A stretch of DNA of 64,000 nucleotides from assembly GCA_021776475.1 (NCBI GenBank), contig JAJFFV010000005.1, forward strand, positions 992,001-1,056,000. The letters are read 5' to 3'. The notes beneath the pieces were generated by a model that was given only the letters and a program-made list of their open reading frames with translations, was not told where the DNA came from and searched no databases. This DNA comes from Parvularculaceae bacterium. Lineage in GTDB: Bacteria; Pseudomonadota; Alphaproteobacteria; Caulobacterales; Parvularculaceae. The translations under genes and the position numbers were made by a program. Shown here piece by piece: positions 50,229 to 58,874 of the stretch. Each line of letters opens with the position of its first letter. Positions within the stretch are counted from its first letter, which is position 1.

Positions 50229-51446
50229 TTACGTTGTTGTGGTATCTGCATTCTCGGAGTCGGTGTCTGACTGCTGCACCTGTCGTTTTATAGGCTGAAT
50301 TTGTCCGTTTTCGGACAGCATAATGGCAACTGCTCTCGAATCCTCAAATTGCGATAGTACAATCATGATGCCGACAGTGATCGGTATGCAAAGCAACATG
50401 CCGCCAAACCCCCATAGCGTTCCCCAGAAGGTGAGAGAAAGAAGGATGACCAAGGGGCTCAAATTCAAGGATTCGCCAAGTAGTTTTGGTTCGATAACCG
50501 ACCCGACGATTTGTTCTGCAATCGTCAACAAGCCAAGTGTTAACAGGAACAACGTAATGCCGCCGCCGTCAGGTTGGACAAGCGCCAGAACCGAAGGGAG
50601 CAAAACAGCAATGATCGAACCGATTATTGGGATAAAATTGAACGAGAAAATTAGCAAAGCCCAGAACCCGGCAAAATCAATGCCGAGGATCAACATGATG
50701 ATCCAGGACGCCAGCGCGACGATGAAACTAGTGATCGTTTTGATGGAAATGTAGTCTCGCACCAATGAACCGATGTCCTTGACAATCTGATCGACATCGA
50801 GTCGGTCATGATCAGGCCCGGCGACAACTAGGAGTTTCTTCATAAATTTGCCGCGTTCGACAAGCATAAAACCCGTATAAAGAAGGATTGTAATAAGGTT
50901 TGTGCCGAGCGCCCTCACGGTGGAGCCGATTTCATTGAAGAATCTGGTGGCGAGGCTAATTGCTTGGCCTTGCCACTGAGCAAATAACTCCATACTGGCA
51001 ACCGCAGGCTGTTCTTCTCCCTGTGCCACGCTTTGTGCTGCTTCCGGAAAATAGGGCGCCAGAAATGAAAACTGAGAGAGGTAGTTTAAAATGCTGCCTG
51101 AAATTTCGAGAAAGCGCGTCCGATAAAGCGGAAAAACTTCCAACATTGACTCGGCGTTGGCAATTATAATCTGCCCAAGGATCATCAGGGCAAGTGCCAT
51201 CAAGCCAAAAGCTAGGGCAAAACTAAGCCATTCCGGAAAGAGAGCCCCAAGAACGGGTATTCTTTCGATATTGTTTTTTACAGTAACAATGATGAAACTC
51301 AGAAACAAAGCAAAGACCAACGGAATCAATATCGCTTTGCCCACGTAGAAAATATACCCAAGCAAGATCGCCAGGGCGGTCGCGTAAAACAAGCGGGGTA
51401 AGCCTTGTTGGTGGATGTCCGGTTTTTGACCCTGTTGATCTTTCAT
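50229..51446 (-). CDS. AI-2E-family transporter
   Basis: 405 residues with about eight membrane segments. The family blocks are YFIPIIGSIIAVLLP-like FNFIPIIGSIIAVLLPSVLA and IVGSVIEPKLLGESLNLSPL, both diagnostic of AI-2E (TqsA/YdiK/PerM) proteins. Some members export autoinducer-2; others exchange Na+/H+ or have no known substrate. The C-terminal 25 residues are polar and Thr-rich. It is divergent from the PABA operon. Confidence 0.9.
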   Translation of the reverse strand: MKDQQGQKPDIHQQGLPRLFYATALAILLGYIFYVGKAILIPLVFALFLSFIIVTVKNNIERIPVLGALFPEWLSFALAFGLMALALMILGQIIIANAESMLEVFPLYRTRFLEISGSILNYLSQFSFLAPYFPEAAQSVAQGEEQPAVASMELFAQWQGQAISLATRFFNEIGSTVRALGTNLITILLYTGFMLVERGKFMKKLLVVAGPDHDRLDVDQIVKDIGSLVRDYISIKTITSFIVALASWIIMLILGIDFAGFWALLIFSFNFIPIIGSIIAVLLPSVLALVQPDGGGITLFLLTLGLLTIAEQIVGSVIEPKLLGESLNLSPLVILLSLTFWGTLWGFGGMLLCIPITVGIMIVLSQFEDSRAVAIMLSENGQIQPIKRQVQQSDTDSENADTTTT

Positions 51447-51549
51447 TGCGTCTCGCTGATTGCCGGTGCCTCCAATAACCTGTTTTGAGCAAGTCTGTCA
51501 GGTTCTTTTGCTTCTTTCTTCTCCTTCGTTTTTGGCATATGGCGGGTCG

Positions 51550-52986
51550 ATGATCCGCCGCCGCCTCAGATATCTGGTGCCCGAGACAGCGTTTACAGCT
51601 TTGGCCGGGCTGCCGTTTGCCCATTTTTTGTCGGGTAGCGCTCTTGCGACCCATTGCTGGGGCGGGGAGTGGCGGATTATTGTGGCGGCGCCGAGCGAAA
51701 CTCTTGTCGTACGCAACGGTCAAATATTCCGTGACGGCGTTGCATTGGGAAGCGTTGAGAGCGTCTCGCCCTTTCAGATGTTGGCAGAAATGTCGGCAGC
51801 GCGACGATCAGCCGTCGGATCCGATTTTGCGGACGCAGGCTTACCCCCCTTCTTATCGGGCGCTGTCGGACATCTCGACTATGAAATGGCGCAGCTTCTC
51901 GAACCGACCCTCAACCTTCCTTATGCCGCAATGGCAACAATGGCATTCGGGTATTACGATGCTGTTGCCGCCTGGAGGATGAACGAAAAGGGCGTCTATA
52001 TTTTTGCCCGCTCGGAAGAAAGCGCCGATCGGCTCGAACAAGTATTGGGAAACGGCGCGCAACAGTGTCCAGTCAAATCGTCGGAAGATTGGCCGACAGC
52101 AGAGGTTGTTTCCAACAAATCGAGACGGCAACATGTTTCAGATATTCGGTTCTGTATTGATCAGATTTTAGCTGGTGAAATATTTCAAGTTAATTTGTCG
52201 CGCCTTTTGACAGCATCTTACGAGCAGACAGATATGCCGCAGGCGGTCATAGAGCAGTTGTTTCGGAAATGGGTGGCGCGCAGCGCCTCAGGTTTCGCCT
52301 GCCTCATGCAATATGAAAATTTGGCTTATCTGTCGAACTCGCCTGAGAGATTCTTTTCCGTAACGACAGCCGGTGAGCAATTGCGCGTAACTGCAGAGCC
52401 TGTTAAAGGAACGCGCGCGCGTCACTCCGATCCAGCACAAGATAGCCAGATCGCCAAAGAGCTGTTGGCAGATGAAAAAGACCGCGCTGAAAATATCATG
52501 ATAGCGGACCTGATGCGTAATGATCTTTCGCGTGTTTGCCAGGATGGTACGATTGAGGAAGAAAAGATTTGCGAATTGCAGACCTTTGCAGATGTTCATC
52601 ATCTCGTCTCGCGCATCACAGGTTTATTGCAGCCGGGCAAATCTGCGGTCGATGTATTGGCAGCGGCATTTCCATGTGGATCTATCACCGGAGCTCCAAA
52701 GATCAGGGCGATGGAAATTATCGCCGATATTGAGGCAAGACAACGCGGCATTTACTGCGGTACAATAGGATACATAGATGATCGTGGTACGGCGGATTTT
52801 TCCGTGGCAATAAGGACTGCCGAGTTGACGCGTGCCGGTGGTTCGACCAGGATTTCCTATGGCACAGGCGGCGGCATCACAGCACTCTCTGATCCGTTGC
52901 AGGAATTTGAAGAAACAACCGTCAAGGCCGAGGCTTTTAGAAAGCTGATCGACCTCACACAGTGCAAATCACGTAAACCAACATGA
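51550..52986 (+). CDS. pabB: Aminodeoxychorismate synthase component I
   Basis: 478 residues from the ATG at 51550. The chorismate-binding domain has DQILAGEIFQVNLSRLL, NSPERFFS, CGSITGAPKIRAMEII and the C-terminal YGTGGGITALSDP. Lys286 in EPVKGTRARH is the key: aminodeoxychorismate synthases have Lys (PIKGT), while anthranilate synthases have Ala. So this feeds folate rather than tryptophan. The stop overlaps the pabA start (ATGA). Confidence 0.9.
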   Translation: MIRRRLRYLVPETAFTALAGLPFAHFLSGSALATHCWGGEWRIIVAAPSETLVVRNGQIFRDGVALGSVESVSPFQMLAEMSAARRSAVGSDFADAGLPPFLSGAVGHLDYEMAQLLEPTLNLPYAAMATMAFGYYDAVAAWRMNEKGVYIFARSEESADRLEQVLGNGAQQCPVKSSEDWPTAEVVSNKSRRQHVSDIRFCIDQILAGEIFQVNLSRLLTASYEQTDMPQAVIEQLFRKWVARSASGFACLMQYENLAYLSNSPERFFSVTTAGEQLRVTAEPVKGTRARHSDPAQDSQIAKELLADEKDRAENIMIADLMRNDLSRVCQDGTIEEEKICELQTFADVHHLVSRITGLLQPGKSAVDVLAAAFPCGSITGAPKIRAMEIIADIEARQRGIYCGTIGYIDDRGTADFSVAIRTAELTRAGGSTRISYGTGGGITALSDPLQEFEETTVKAEAFRKLIDLTQCKSRKPT

Positions 52987-53558
52987 TCCTCGTTATCGAT
53001 AATTATGATTCCTTTGTCCATAATCTCGCCAGATATGTCCGCGAGTTGGGCGGTGCTACAACAGTACACCGGAATGATACACTCTTGGTTGCCGAATGTT
53101 GCGCCATGTCGTTGCAGGGGATCATTCTTTCTCCAGGGCCCGGCCAGCCCGAAACGGCAGGAATTTGTAAGGAACTGATTGCAGCTTGTCCGGATACGCC
53201 TTTATTAGGCGTTTGTCTTGGCCATCAATGTCTAGCAGAAGTTTATGGCGGGGAGACGGTGCCATCAAAGGAGCCGATGCATGGGCGCAGCAGCAAGATT
53301 ACCCATGACGCTACCGGTGTTTTCGAAGGCCTTGTCTCGCCGATTGAAGCTGGCCGGTATCATTCATTAAGCGTCAACATCGACAACGCCGAAGACCTGA
53401 TTGTACAGGCAGCGACAGAGGACGGTGAAATCATGGGATTGCGGCATCGGGAGTTTCCTCATTTCGGGGTACAGTTCCATCCTGAATCACTGTTGACTGT
53501 TAAGGGGGTAGATATCATCCGAAACTTCATCAAACTGGCTGGAGAGCGAAACGCATGA
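52983..53558 (+). CDS. pabA: Aminodeoxychorismate/anthranilate synthase glutamine amidotransferase subunit
   Basis: 191 residues. The class-I amidotransferase triad is seen as GVCLGHQCLAEVYGG (Cys) and GVQFHPESLLT (His, Glu), with LSPGPGQP at the oxyanion hole. It supplies ammonia from glutamine to PabB. Some bacteria share this subunit with anthranilate synthase; the trp genes in this window do not include trpG, so a dual role is possible. It overlaps both neighbours by 4 bp. Confidence 0.93.
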   Translation: MILVIDNYDSFVHNLARYVRELGGATTVHRNDTLLVAECCAMSLQGIILSPGPGQPETAGICKELIAACPDTPLLGVCLGHQCLAEVYGGETVPSKEPMHGRSSKITHDATGVFEGLVSPIEAGRYHSLSVNIDNAEDLIVQAATEDGEIMGLRHREFPHFGVQFHPESLLTVKGVDIIRNFIKLAGERNA

Positions 53559-54433
53559 CCGTGTGGTTGAACGGAGAGTTTTACGAAAAAAGCGACGGAT
53601 TGATCAGCCTCACTGACCGCGGGCTAATGCTGGCAGACGGGATTTTTGAAACCATACTGGTCAAGGACAAGGGCCCAGTTTTTTTCAAGCAGCACATGGC
53701 ACGGTTGCGCGCCGGTGCCGCGGCCTTGGCTATTCCCCTTCACCATACAGATGCGGATATCCATACTAACCTCAAGAAGTTGGTACATAAGCAAAAGATT
53801 ATGGGTGAGGACGTTGCGGTTCGGCTTACACTGACAAGGGGTATTGGCGCGCGCGGAATTGCCCTGCCGACGTGGCAGGAAACGCATCCAACATTGTTTA
53901 TGACGGCATCAGCGGTGCTCAAACCTTCAACAAACCCAGTATCACTGATCGTCAGTTCAATCAGGAGAAATGAGGGGTCGCCGGTATCAAGTCTAAAAAC
54001 ACTTGCTTATACAGATAACATCCTGGCCCGCCGCGAAGCCGATCTCGCTGGCGCAGACGATGCGATCTTGTTGAACAACGGTGGTCACATTTGCTGCACC
54101 ACGATCACGAATATCTTTATTGTAAAAAATGACACCGAATTGCTCACGCCGGATTTGAGATCAGGTGCTCTGCCCGGCATTGTTCGACAGATTGTCATGA
54201 AAATTGCGACTGATATTGATCTCTCCGTGCAGGAGACAGAGATACCTCCTTCTGTGTTGAACGACGGAGAGATATTTTTGACGAACAGCCTTCAGGGTCT
54301 GCGCGCTGCTTTTCTGAAGTCCGGTGATGGGTGTAACCGCAATCTGGTATCTCCCGGTAAGGTTTTGCTTGAGTTGCAGCGGCAATATGCGCAGAAAATA
54401 GATGAAGACCGCGCAGACAGAAAAATAGTATGA
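53555..54433 (+). CDS. pabC: Aminodeoxychorismate lyase (class-IV PLP aminotransferase fold)
   Basis: 292 residues. Class-IV fold markers are VWLNGEFYEKSDGLISLTDRG and LADGIFETILV at the start, the PLP Lys in SSLKTLAYTDNILARREA, and the phosphate-binding ITNIFIV and GALPGIVRQIV. In the context of pabB-pabA it most likely releases pyruvate from aminodeoxychorismate, giving PABA; branched-chain or D-amino-acid transaminase activity is the alternative. It overlaps pabA and the next gene by 4 bp each. Confidence 0.88.
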   Translation: MTVWLNGEFYEKSDGLISLTDRGLMLADGIFETILVKDKGPVFFKQHMARLRAGAAALAIPLHHTDADIHTNLKKLVHKQKIMGEDVAVRLTLTRGIGARGIALPTWQETHPTLFMTASAVLKPSTNPVSLIVSSIRRNEGSPVSSLKTLAYTDNILARREADLAGADDAILLNNGGHICCTTITNIFIVKNDTELLTPDLRSGALPGIVRQIVMKIATDIDLSVQETEIPPSVLNDGEIFLTNSLQGLRAAFLKSGDGCNRNLVSPGKVLLELQRQYAQKIDEDRADRKIV

Positions 54434-55596
54434 ACAGTTTTGCGATCACTGAAGCACAACTTGCTCGCCTTGCTTGTGCGTTGACAGGCGACGAACTCGC
54501 GAGAAATTTCAATCACTATACCGATTTTTTGACGCGGGCTGAATGGGGCGCCAATACTGCGCCAGGTGCTGATGGTCTCGAATTGGATACCAAGCAAATC
54601 AAAGCATGCGCTGCCCGGCTGTGCCATTTCTTTGATAAGCCTGCAACTGCTCTTATGCCTGAAAAGAACGACACATTTGGCGATTGGGCTTCAAGGCTCA
54701 CCCCGAAGATCCGCCATTCACTGACAACATTCAGATTTCTGCCGGCCACACAGGCGGGTGCAGCGGAGACGCGTCACGCGACAGACGAAGTCTGGCAGGA
54801 TGCGCGCGTGATCGCCAACCTGATGCATGGCCGGCGCCGGGTCATCACGTTGGTTTCAACGCATAGTCTGTTCGGATTCGTTACATCCGTGCTCGCGCCA
54901 AACCTGCAACATCTGCAGGTGCTGGATGGCGGGGCGATGGCGCCGGATGAACTGGCGGAAACTCTTTCGTTTGGTGATCTACTTGTCGCAACGCCGACAT
55001 TGTGGCGCTATCTGGCTCAGACATTGCCCGGCTTTGCTAATAATGTCATGGGCCTCTCCTTCGGAGAGCCGCTATTGATCGATCTTGCCTCGGAGCTGCG
55101 CGAAATGGGGCTAGGGGCGATGCGCGAACTATACGGATCAACAGAAACGGGCATAATTGGCTGGCGAGACAATCCGTCAGAGCCGTTTGTTTTGTTCGAT
55201 CATTGGTCTCACACAGAAAATACGCTCATCCGTATTTGTCCAGCTGGGCAGGAGCGCGAGACGGCCGCGATGGATCATCTAAACTGGGCGGGAGATCGTG
55301 CCTTTAACCTGGCTGGCCGGCGCGACGGAGCGGTGCAGATCGGCGCAGTCAATGTGTTCCCCAAGAAGATTGGCGAGATAATTGCCACACACCAGAATAT
55401 TGAAGATTGTACCGTCAGCGTCGCTCAACGAAGTGGCGCCCTTGATCGGTTGATTGCCCATATCGCACTACGCCCGGGTATTCAGCCCGACGAGGATACG
55501 GCATGGGAAGTTGATGAATGGTGCCGGCAAAAGTTGCGGCCGCCGGAGCGGCCGCGTATTTACGTTTTTGGTTCAATTACTGACGAAGACCCGTAG
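54430..55596 (+). CDS. Adenylate-forming-enzyme homologue with degenerate motifs
   Basis: 388 residues, shorter than typical acyl-CoA/aryl-AMP ligases (500-550). The A5 motif is intact (ELYGSTETG, 234-241). GDRAFNLAGRRDGAVQIG (288-305) matches the A7/A8 region. But the ATP-phosphate loop (normally SGTTGxPK) is only LPATQAGAAET (104-113), and the C-terminal lysine motif is missing: the chain ends RPRIYVFGSITDEDP. It overlaps pabC by ATGA, so it is made with the PABA enzymes. It may bind PABA or an aryl acid without activating it, or use altered chemistry; this is inference. Confidence 0.72.
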   Translation: MNSFAITEAQLARLACALTGDELARNFNHYTDFLTRAEWGANTAPGADGLELDTKQIKACAARLCHFFDKPATALMPEKNDTFGDWASRLTPKIRHSLTTFRFLPATQAGAAETRHATDEVWQDARVIANLMHGRRRVITLVSTHSLFGFVTSVLAPNLQHLQVLDGGAMAPDELAETLSFGDLLVATPTLWRYLAQTLPGFANNVMGLSFGEPLLIDLASELREMGLGAMRELYGSTETGIIGWRDNPSEPFVLFDHWSHTENTLIRICPAGQERETAAMDHLNWAGDRAFNLAGRRDGAVQIGAVNVFPKKIGEIIATHQNIEDCTVSVAQRSGALDRLIAHIALRPGIQPDEDTAWEVDEWCRQKLRPPERPRIYVFGSITDEDP

Positions 55597-55600
55597 AGCT

Positions 55601-56059
55601 TTATTCGCCTGCAGAGGCAGCTTCCATTGCCGCGCTTACTTTGGCGGTTGCCTGCTGGGTTGTTTGCCCGAAGACTTCCGAGCTGTCGCCAACCGCAACG
55701 GTCAGTTCGCATTTCTCGGTGCAGGTGTATGTCGCACGGTCAACGCCGCGGTTAAGGACAAGCATATTGCCAGACGGGCTTTGAACACGAATATTAACAT
55801 TGTCCAGGCGATTACCGTCTTTGTCAAAAAAGTAAATATTCGTCAGGCCTGGCGTCTTGCCGTAAAGCAGAATTCTTTTGTCCGACTGGACAGTCACATC
55901 AGCAATGGCCGGATTGCCAACAACGATGCTGCTGACAGGTTGCTTCATTTCGTAGACACGAACTTGGTCTATGGTCAGCCACATTTCACCTGCGCTCGCG
56001 CTGACAGGCAGCATGATAAGGAGGGCGGTAGCAATTCCTGTAAACAGAGTGGCACGCAT
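55601..56059 (-). CDS. Stand-alone CpaC N-terminal-domain protein (pilus assembly)
   Basis: 152 residues. The ATG at 56059 is chosen: AAGGG lies 7 bases before it, whereas it would be only 1 base from an ATG at 56065. A signal peptide (to about residue 23) precedes a secretin N0-like fold: YEMKQPVSSIVVGNPAIADV, SDKRILLYGKTPGLTNIYFF and LDNVNIRV. The full-length CpaC at 58875 has the same layout (VYLLGMEVGQANAFFF). A Cys-x3-Cys pair (TYTCTEKCEL) could be a disulfide. It would sit in the periplasm and could help secretin assembly. It is divergent from the regulator gene. Confidence 0.82.
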   Translation of the reverse strand: MRATLFTGIATALLIMLPVSASAGEMWLTIDQVRVYEMKQPVSSIVVGNPAIADVTVQSDKRILLYGKTPGLTNIYFFDKDGNRLDNVNIRVQSPSGNMLVLNRGVDRATYTCTEKCELTVAVGDSSEVFGQTTQQATAKVSAAMEAASAGE

Positions 56060-56269
56060 GGGCATACCCTTTCAACTTTTCTCTCATAAGGTTTGGCACG
56101 AAATCCTCAAAGATTTCTTAAGCAAGACGCTGCGAAAATGAGCAATGCAGAACATTGCCGATCAATAAGACGGAGCTTTTTTACGCGGTCTTAAGAAGAT
56201 TTGGCGTACTTTAGCCGCAAGGATTAGTGTTACAGGGCAACTAAAGCCTGAAGAATATGAGGCACAACT

Positions 56270-57004
56270 GTGACAGCAAGTACCGCCACGCAGCAAATTG
56301 ACAAAAGCAGGATCGAAGAAATTCGCGATGCTCTGGCAAAAATTTCGTATTTTGAAGACCTGCCTGACAGCGTTCTGCAAGACCTTGCCGACGCAAGTGA
56401 CGAGCGTTGTTTCGGGGCCGGTGAAACTGTTTTCACTATGAATCAGTATGATGGGGACGAGTTGTTCTGCATCATTTCAGGCAAAGCTAAGCTGACGACT
56501 GTTTCTGTCGAGACTGATGCGTTGTCTGTTGAAGAATTATCTGAGGGCTCCATATTTGGGCTAGAGTATGTCCTTGGTGATTTTCAGGAAAACATTCTGC
56601 AGGCGGGTCTGACGGCTTCGACGGCGCTGGTAATTATCACCATTGACAGCCATCATTTGCAGGAAATCGTAAAACGCAAACCGGTTGTCGCGCGTGCCTT
56701 TCTCGCTGGTTTCGCTCGTCAACTCCTAAAATTCAAAGCTGGGCAAAGCGCTCCTCAGGCCGATCCACACAAACGGATTTTTCAGTCTTTGTTTGATTTG
56801 ATTGAGCGAGACGATAATGAGGTTCCAGCACAATGGCGGGTTGCTCAGATGCCAAAACATCGGGAACTAGGTGAAATTGCCGGTACCACGGAGATTGAGG
56901 CAGCTGAGGCGGTTGCGAGGCTGATCAGCGAAGGCATCGCAAAACGTGACTATCCTGGACTCATTATTGCAGACTACACAGCATTTCATTCACTAGCACT
57001 TTAA
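56270..57004 (+). CDS. CRP/FNR-like transcription regulator
   Basis: 244 residues from a GTG at 56270, with a GAGG 7 bases upstream. The cyclic-nucleotide-binding beta-roll spans about 25-145 (ELFCIISGKAKLTTV, LSEGSIFGLEYVLGD). A C-terminal winged helix follows (KHRELGEIAGTTEIEAAEAVARLISEGIAKRD). The FNR iron-sulfur cysteines are absent, and the usual cAMP pocket GE...R-S/T motif is not clear, so the ligand is unknown. It sits directly before flp and probably controls the pilus genes. Confidence 0.85.
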   Translation: MTASTATQQIDKSRIEEIRDALAKISYFEDLPDSVLQDLADASDERCFGAGETVFTMNQYDGDELFCIISGKAKLTTVSVETDALSVEELSEGSIFGLEYVLGDFQENILQAGLTASTALVIITIDSHHLQEIVKRKPVVARAFLAGFARQLLKFKAGQSAPQADPHKRIFQSLFDLIERDDNEVPAQWRVAQMPKHRELGEIAGTTEIEAAEAVARLISEGIAKRDYPGLIIADYTAFHSLAL

Positions 57005-57027
57005 TTAATATTTTAATACAATATTAA
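57005..57027. repeat. Perfect inverted repeat in the AT-rich flp upstream region
   Basis: TTAATATT (57005-57012) and AATATTAA (57020-57027) pair perfectly across 7 bases, directly after the regulator's stop codon. The whole stretch to about 57090 is strongly AT-rich. An 8-bp palindrome TTGATCAA lies further on (57053-57060). Both are candidate operators. Confidence 0.7.
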
Positions 57028-57097
57028 CTACAATAAAAGTAAACTCAACAATTTGATCAATTAAACTATTTATTTACTCAACACTGTTACCTTTGCC

Positions 57098-57120
57098 CAT
57101 ATCCGAAAAATGCGGATGTG
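57098..57120 (+). promoter_or_regulatory. Hairpin in the flp leader
   Basis: CATATCCG (57098-57105) pairs with CGGATGTG (57113-57120) with one G-T pair and a 7-base loop, ending 25 bases before the flp ATG. No T-run follows, so it is more likely an mRNA-stability or translation element, or an operator, than a terminator. Confidence 0.5.
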
Positions 57121-57145
57121 CAAGTGTAAGTAACAGGAGTCGAAA

Positions 57146-57319
57146 ATGACAAACCTCATCAACCGTTTCGTAAAAGACGAAGAAGGTGCAACTGCTATTG
57201 AGTACGGTCTGATCGCTGCTCTCATTGCTGTTGCTATTATTGGAGCGCTGCAAGCTGTAGCAACTTCTTTGAGCACAAACTTCTCTGAAATTTCTTCAGA
57301 GCTGGATGGCGCTGCTTAG
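57146..57319 (+). CDS. flp: Flp/Fap-type class IVb major pilin
   Basis: 57 residues. CAGGAG lies 8 bases before the ATG. The prepilin shape is clear: a short charged leader ending in DEEG, cleavage at Gly14, then ATAIEYGLIAALIAVAII with Glu at +5 and Tyr at +6 of the mature chain. It is the structural subunit of the Tad pilus, matured by the CpaA peptidase encoded next. A strong terminator follows, which would give far more flp mRNA than cpa mRNA. Confidence 0.95.
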   Translation: MTNLINRFVKDEEGATAIEYGLIAALIAVAIIGALQAVATSLSTNFSEISSELDGAA

Positions 57320-57345
57320 TCAGCTCTACTACTAAATTTTCAAGG

Positions 57346-57372
57346 AAGGAGGTCTTTGTGGCCTCCTTTTTT
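57346..57372 (+). terminator. Intrinsic terminator after flp
   Basis: AAGGAGGTC (57346-57354) pairs with GGCCTCCTT (57360-57368, one G-T pair) across a 5-base loop, followed by TTTT. It separates the highly expressed pilin from cpaA. Confidence 0.9.
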
Positions 57373-57481
57373 GTTGCGTATGTGAGCGATTATTTTGATC
57401 TAAAACCCTCCGCTCTAACTACTCATTAAATCTGTTTGGGTAAGACATATGGTTAAAAGACTGTAACAGGAGCAAGGCGAT

Positions 57482-57985
57482 ATGTTGTCCTATATGCTTA
57501 TTTCCGTACTGCCGGCGGCGTGGCTCGTTGCAGCCGTCAATGATGTAATCGAAATGAAAATCCCAAACTGGATTTCGATATTCCTTCTGGCTTGCTTTCC
57601 TGTCGCGGCCTTGTATTTCGGCTTTTCCTTCAGCAGTTTTTTTGCCTGTATAGCTCTCGCGTTAGGTATTTTAGTTGTTGGGTTTGTTCTTTTTGCGATG
57701 AACAAGCTTGGCGGCGGCGACGTAAAGTTACTCGCGGCTTCGACCTTGTGGATCGGCCCCGCTGCGCTGCTGCCGTTTTTGATGAAGATGGTTTTGATGG
57801 GTGGGCTTTTTGCGCTCGTCATCATGATGTTCAGGAAAACACCGCTTTTACCGGCTTATGCTCATGCTCCCTGGATCATGAACCTGCACCAGTCGGGTAA
57901 GCACATGCCGTATGGGGTTGCGATTGCTGCCGGCGGTCTGTGGGTTTTACCGGAAACTTATCTGTTCTCACTAATGTTTGGCTGA
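57482..57985 (+). CDS. cpaA: Prepilin peptidase CpaA (A24 family)
   Basis: 167 residues with about five or six membrane segments. The two catalytic aspartates of the A24 aspartyl peptidases are present: Asp21 in NDVIEMKIPNW and Asp80 in KLGGGDVKLLA. It cleaves the leader from Flp. It lacks the N-methylation domain of PilD, as usual for Tad peptidases. AGGAG lies about 9 bases before the ATG. It starts the cpaABCDEF series, 92 bp ahead of cpaB. Confidence 0.93.
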   Translation: MLSYMLISVLPAAWLVAAVNDVIEMKIPNWISIFLLACFPVAALYFGFSFSSFFACIALALGILVVGFVLFAMNKLGGGDVKLLAASTLWIGPAALLPFLMKMVLMGGLFALVIMMFRKTPLLPAYAHAPWIMNLHQSGKHMPYGVAIAAGGLWVLPETYLFSLMFG

Positions 57986-58077
57986 TCGCCGGACACATTA
58001 ACTTTGTTTTGAGGGTTTTGCGACAAATTGGGACGGCACAATAGTGTTTTTCTGCAACAGAAACAGGTAGGTACACC

Positions 58078-58833
58078 GTGAATGCAGGTCGATTGATACT
58101 CTTAGGAATTGCCCTACTCGCAGGGGGCGGTGCATTTTTTCTCGTTGCTTCCGGGGGTAATACACCCGAAGTGATTACCCAGGTTATTCCACAACAAGAC
58201 TCTATGGAAACCGTGCGTGTGCTCGTTGCTGATAAGGAATTCGCCCGTGGTGAACGGATCGATCCGGCAGCAACAAAATGGGTCCGCTGGCCTAAAAAAG
58301 GCATGCCAGATTATCTGATTACAGATGATAATACTGATTTCTACGATACACTCAGCGAAACACTAGCGCGGACTGAGTTAGCTGCCGGTGAGCCGATCAT
58401 TGAAGCCAAACTTGTACGCCCCGGCAACCGCGGTATGATGTCCGCCCTTTTGACACCGGGCATGCGCGCTGTAACGCTGGATGTTTCTTCACGCCAGGCG
58501 GCTGCAGGTTTCATCCTTCCTGGTGACAAGGTTGATGTCTACTCGACCTCTAATGATCAGCGGAATGATGCCCTTTCGAGTAATCTGATGTATTCGGATG
58601 TGCGCGTTCTAGCAGTTGATCAGGCAACAGAGCAAGACACGGAAGGAGCGATTATTGCGCGTACGATTACGGTCGAACTCGCGCCATCTCAGATCGCGAA
58701 GTTTCTGACAGCACGCGAAGACGGTACACTGAACCTTGTTCTCAGAAGTGTTTTCCGGCCTGAAAATGGTGAAGAACTTCTGCAAGAGGCCGAACCGGCT
58801 GAAGTCGTCGTCATCCGGTATGGTCAATCATGA
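58078..58833 (+). CDS. cpaB: Flp pilus assembly protein CpaB
   Basis: 251 residues from a GTG at 58078, with AGGTAGG about 6 bases upstream. One N-terminal membrane helix is followed by a SAF domain (VLVADKEFARGERIDPAATK) and the CpaB/RcpC domain (MSALLTPGMRAVTLDVS, PGDKVDVYSTS). It sits in the periplasm near the CpaC secretin. Its stop overlaps an in-frame ATG that is an alternative cpaC start (ATGA, 58830-58833). Confidence 0.92.
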   Translation: MNAGRLILLGIALLAGGGAFFLVASGGNTPEVITQVIPQQDSMETVRVLVADKEFARGERIDPAATKWVRWPKKGMPDYLITDDNTDFYDTLSETLARTELAAGEPIIEAKLVRPGNRGMMSALLTPGMRAVTLDVSSRQAAAGFILPGDKVDVYSTSNDQRNDALSSNLMYSDVRVLAVDQATEQDTEGAIIARTITVELAPSQIAKFLTAREDGTLNLVLRSVFRPENGEELLQEAEPAEVVVIRYGQS

Positions 58834-58874
58834 TTTGTTCACCTGCAGCAGCAGCATTCAACCCAAGGTGCAAT

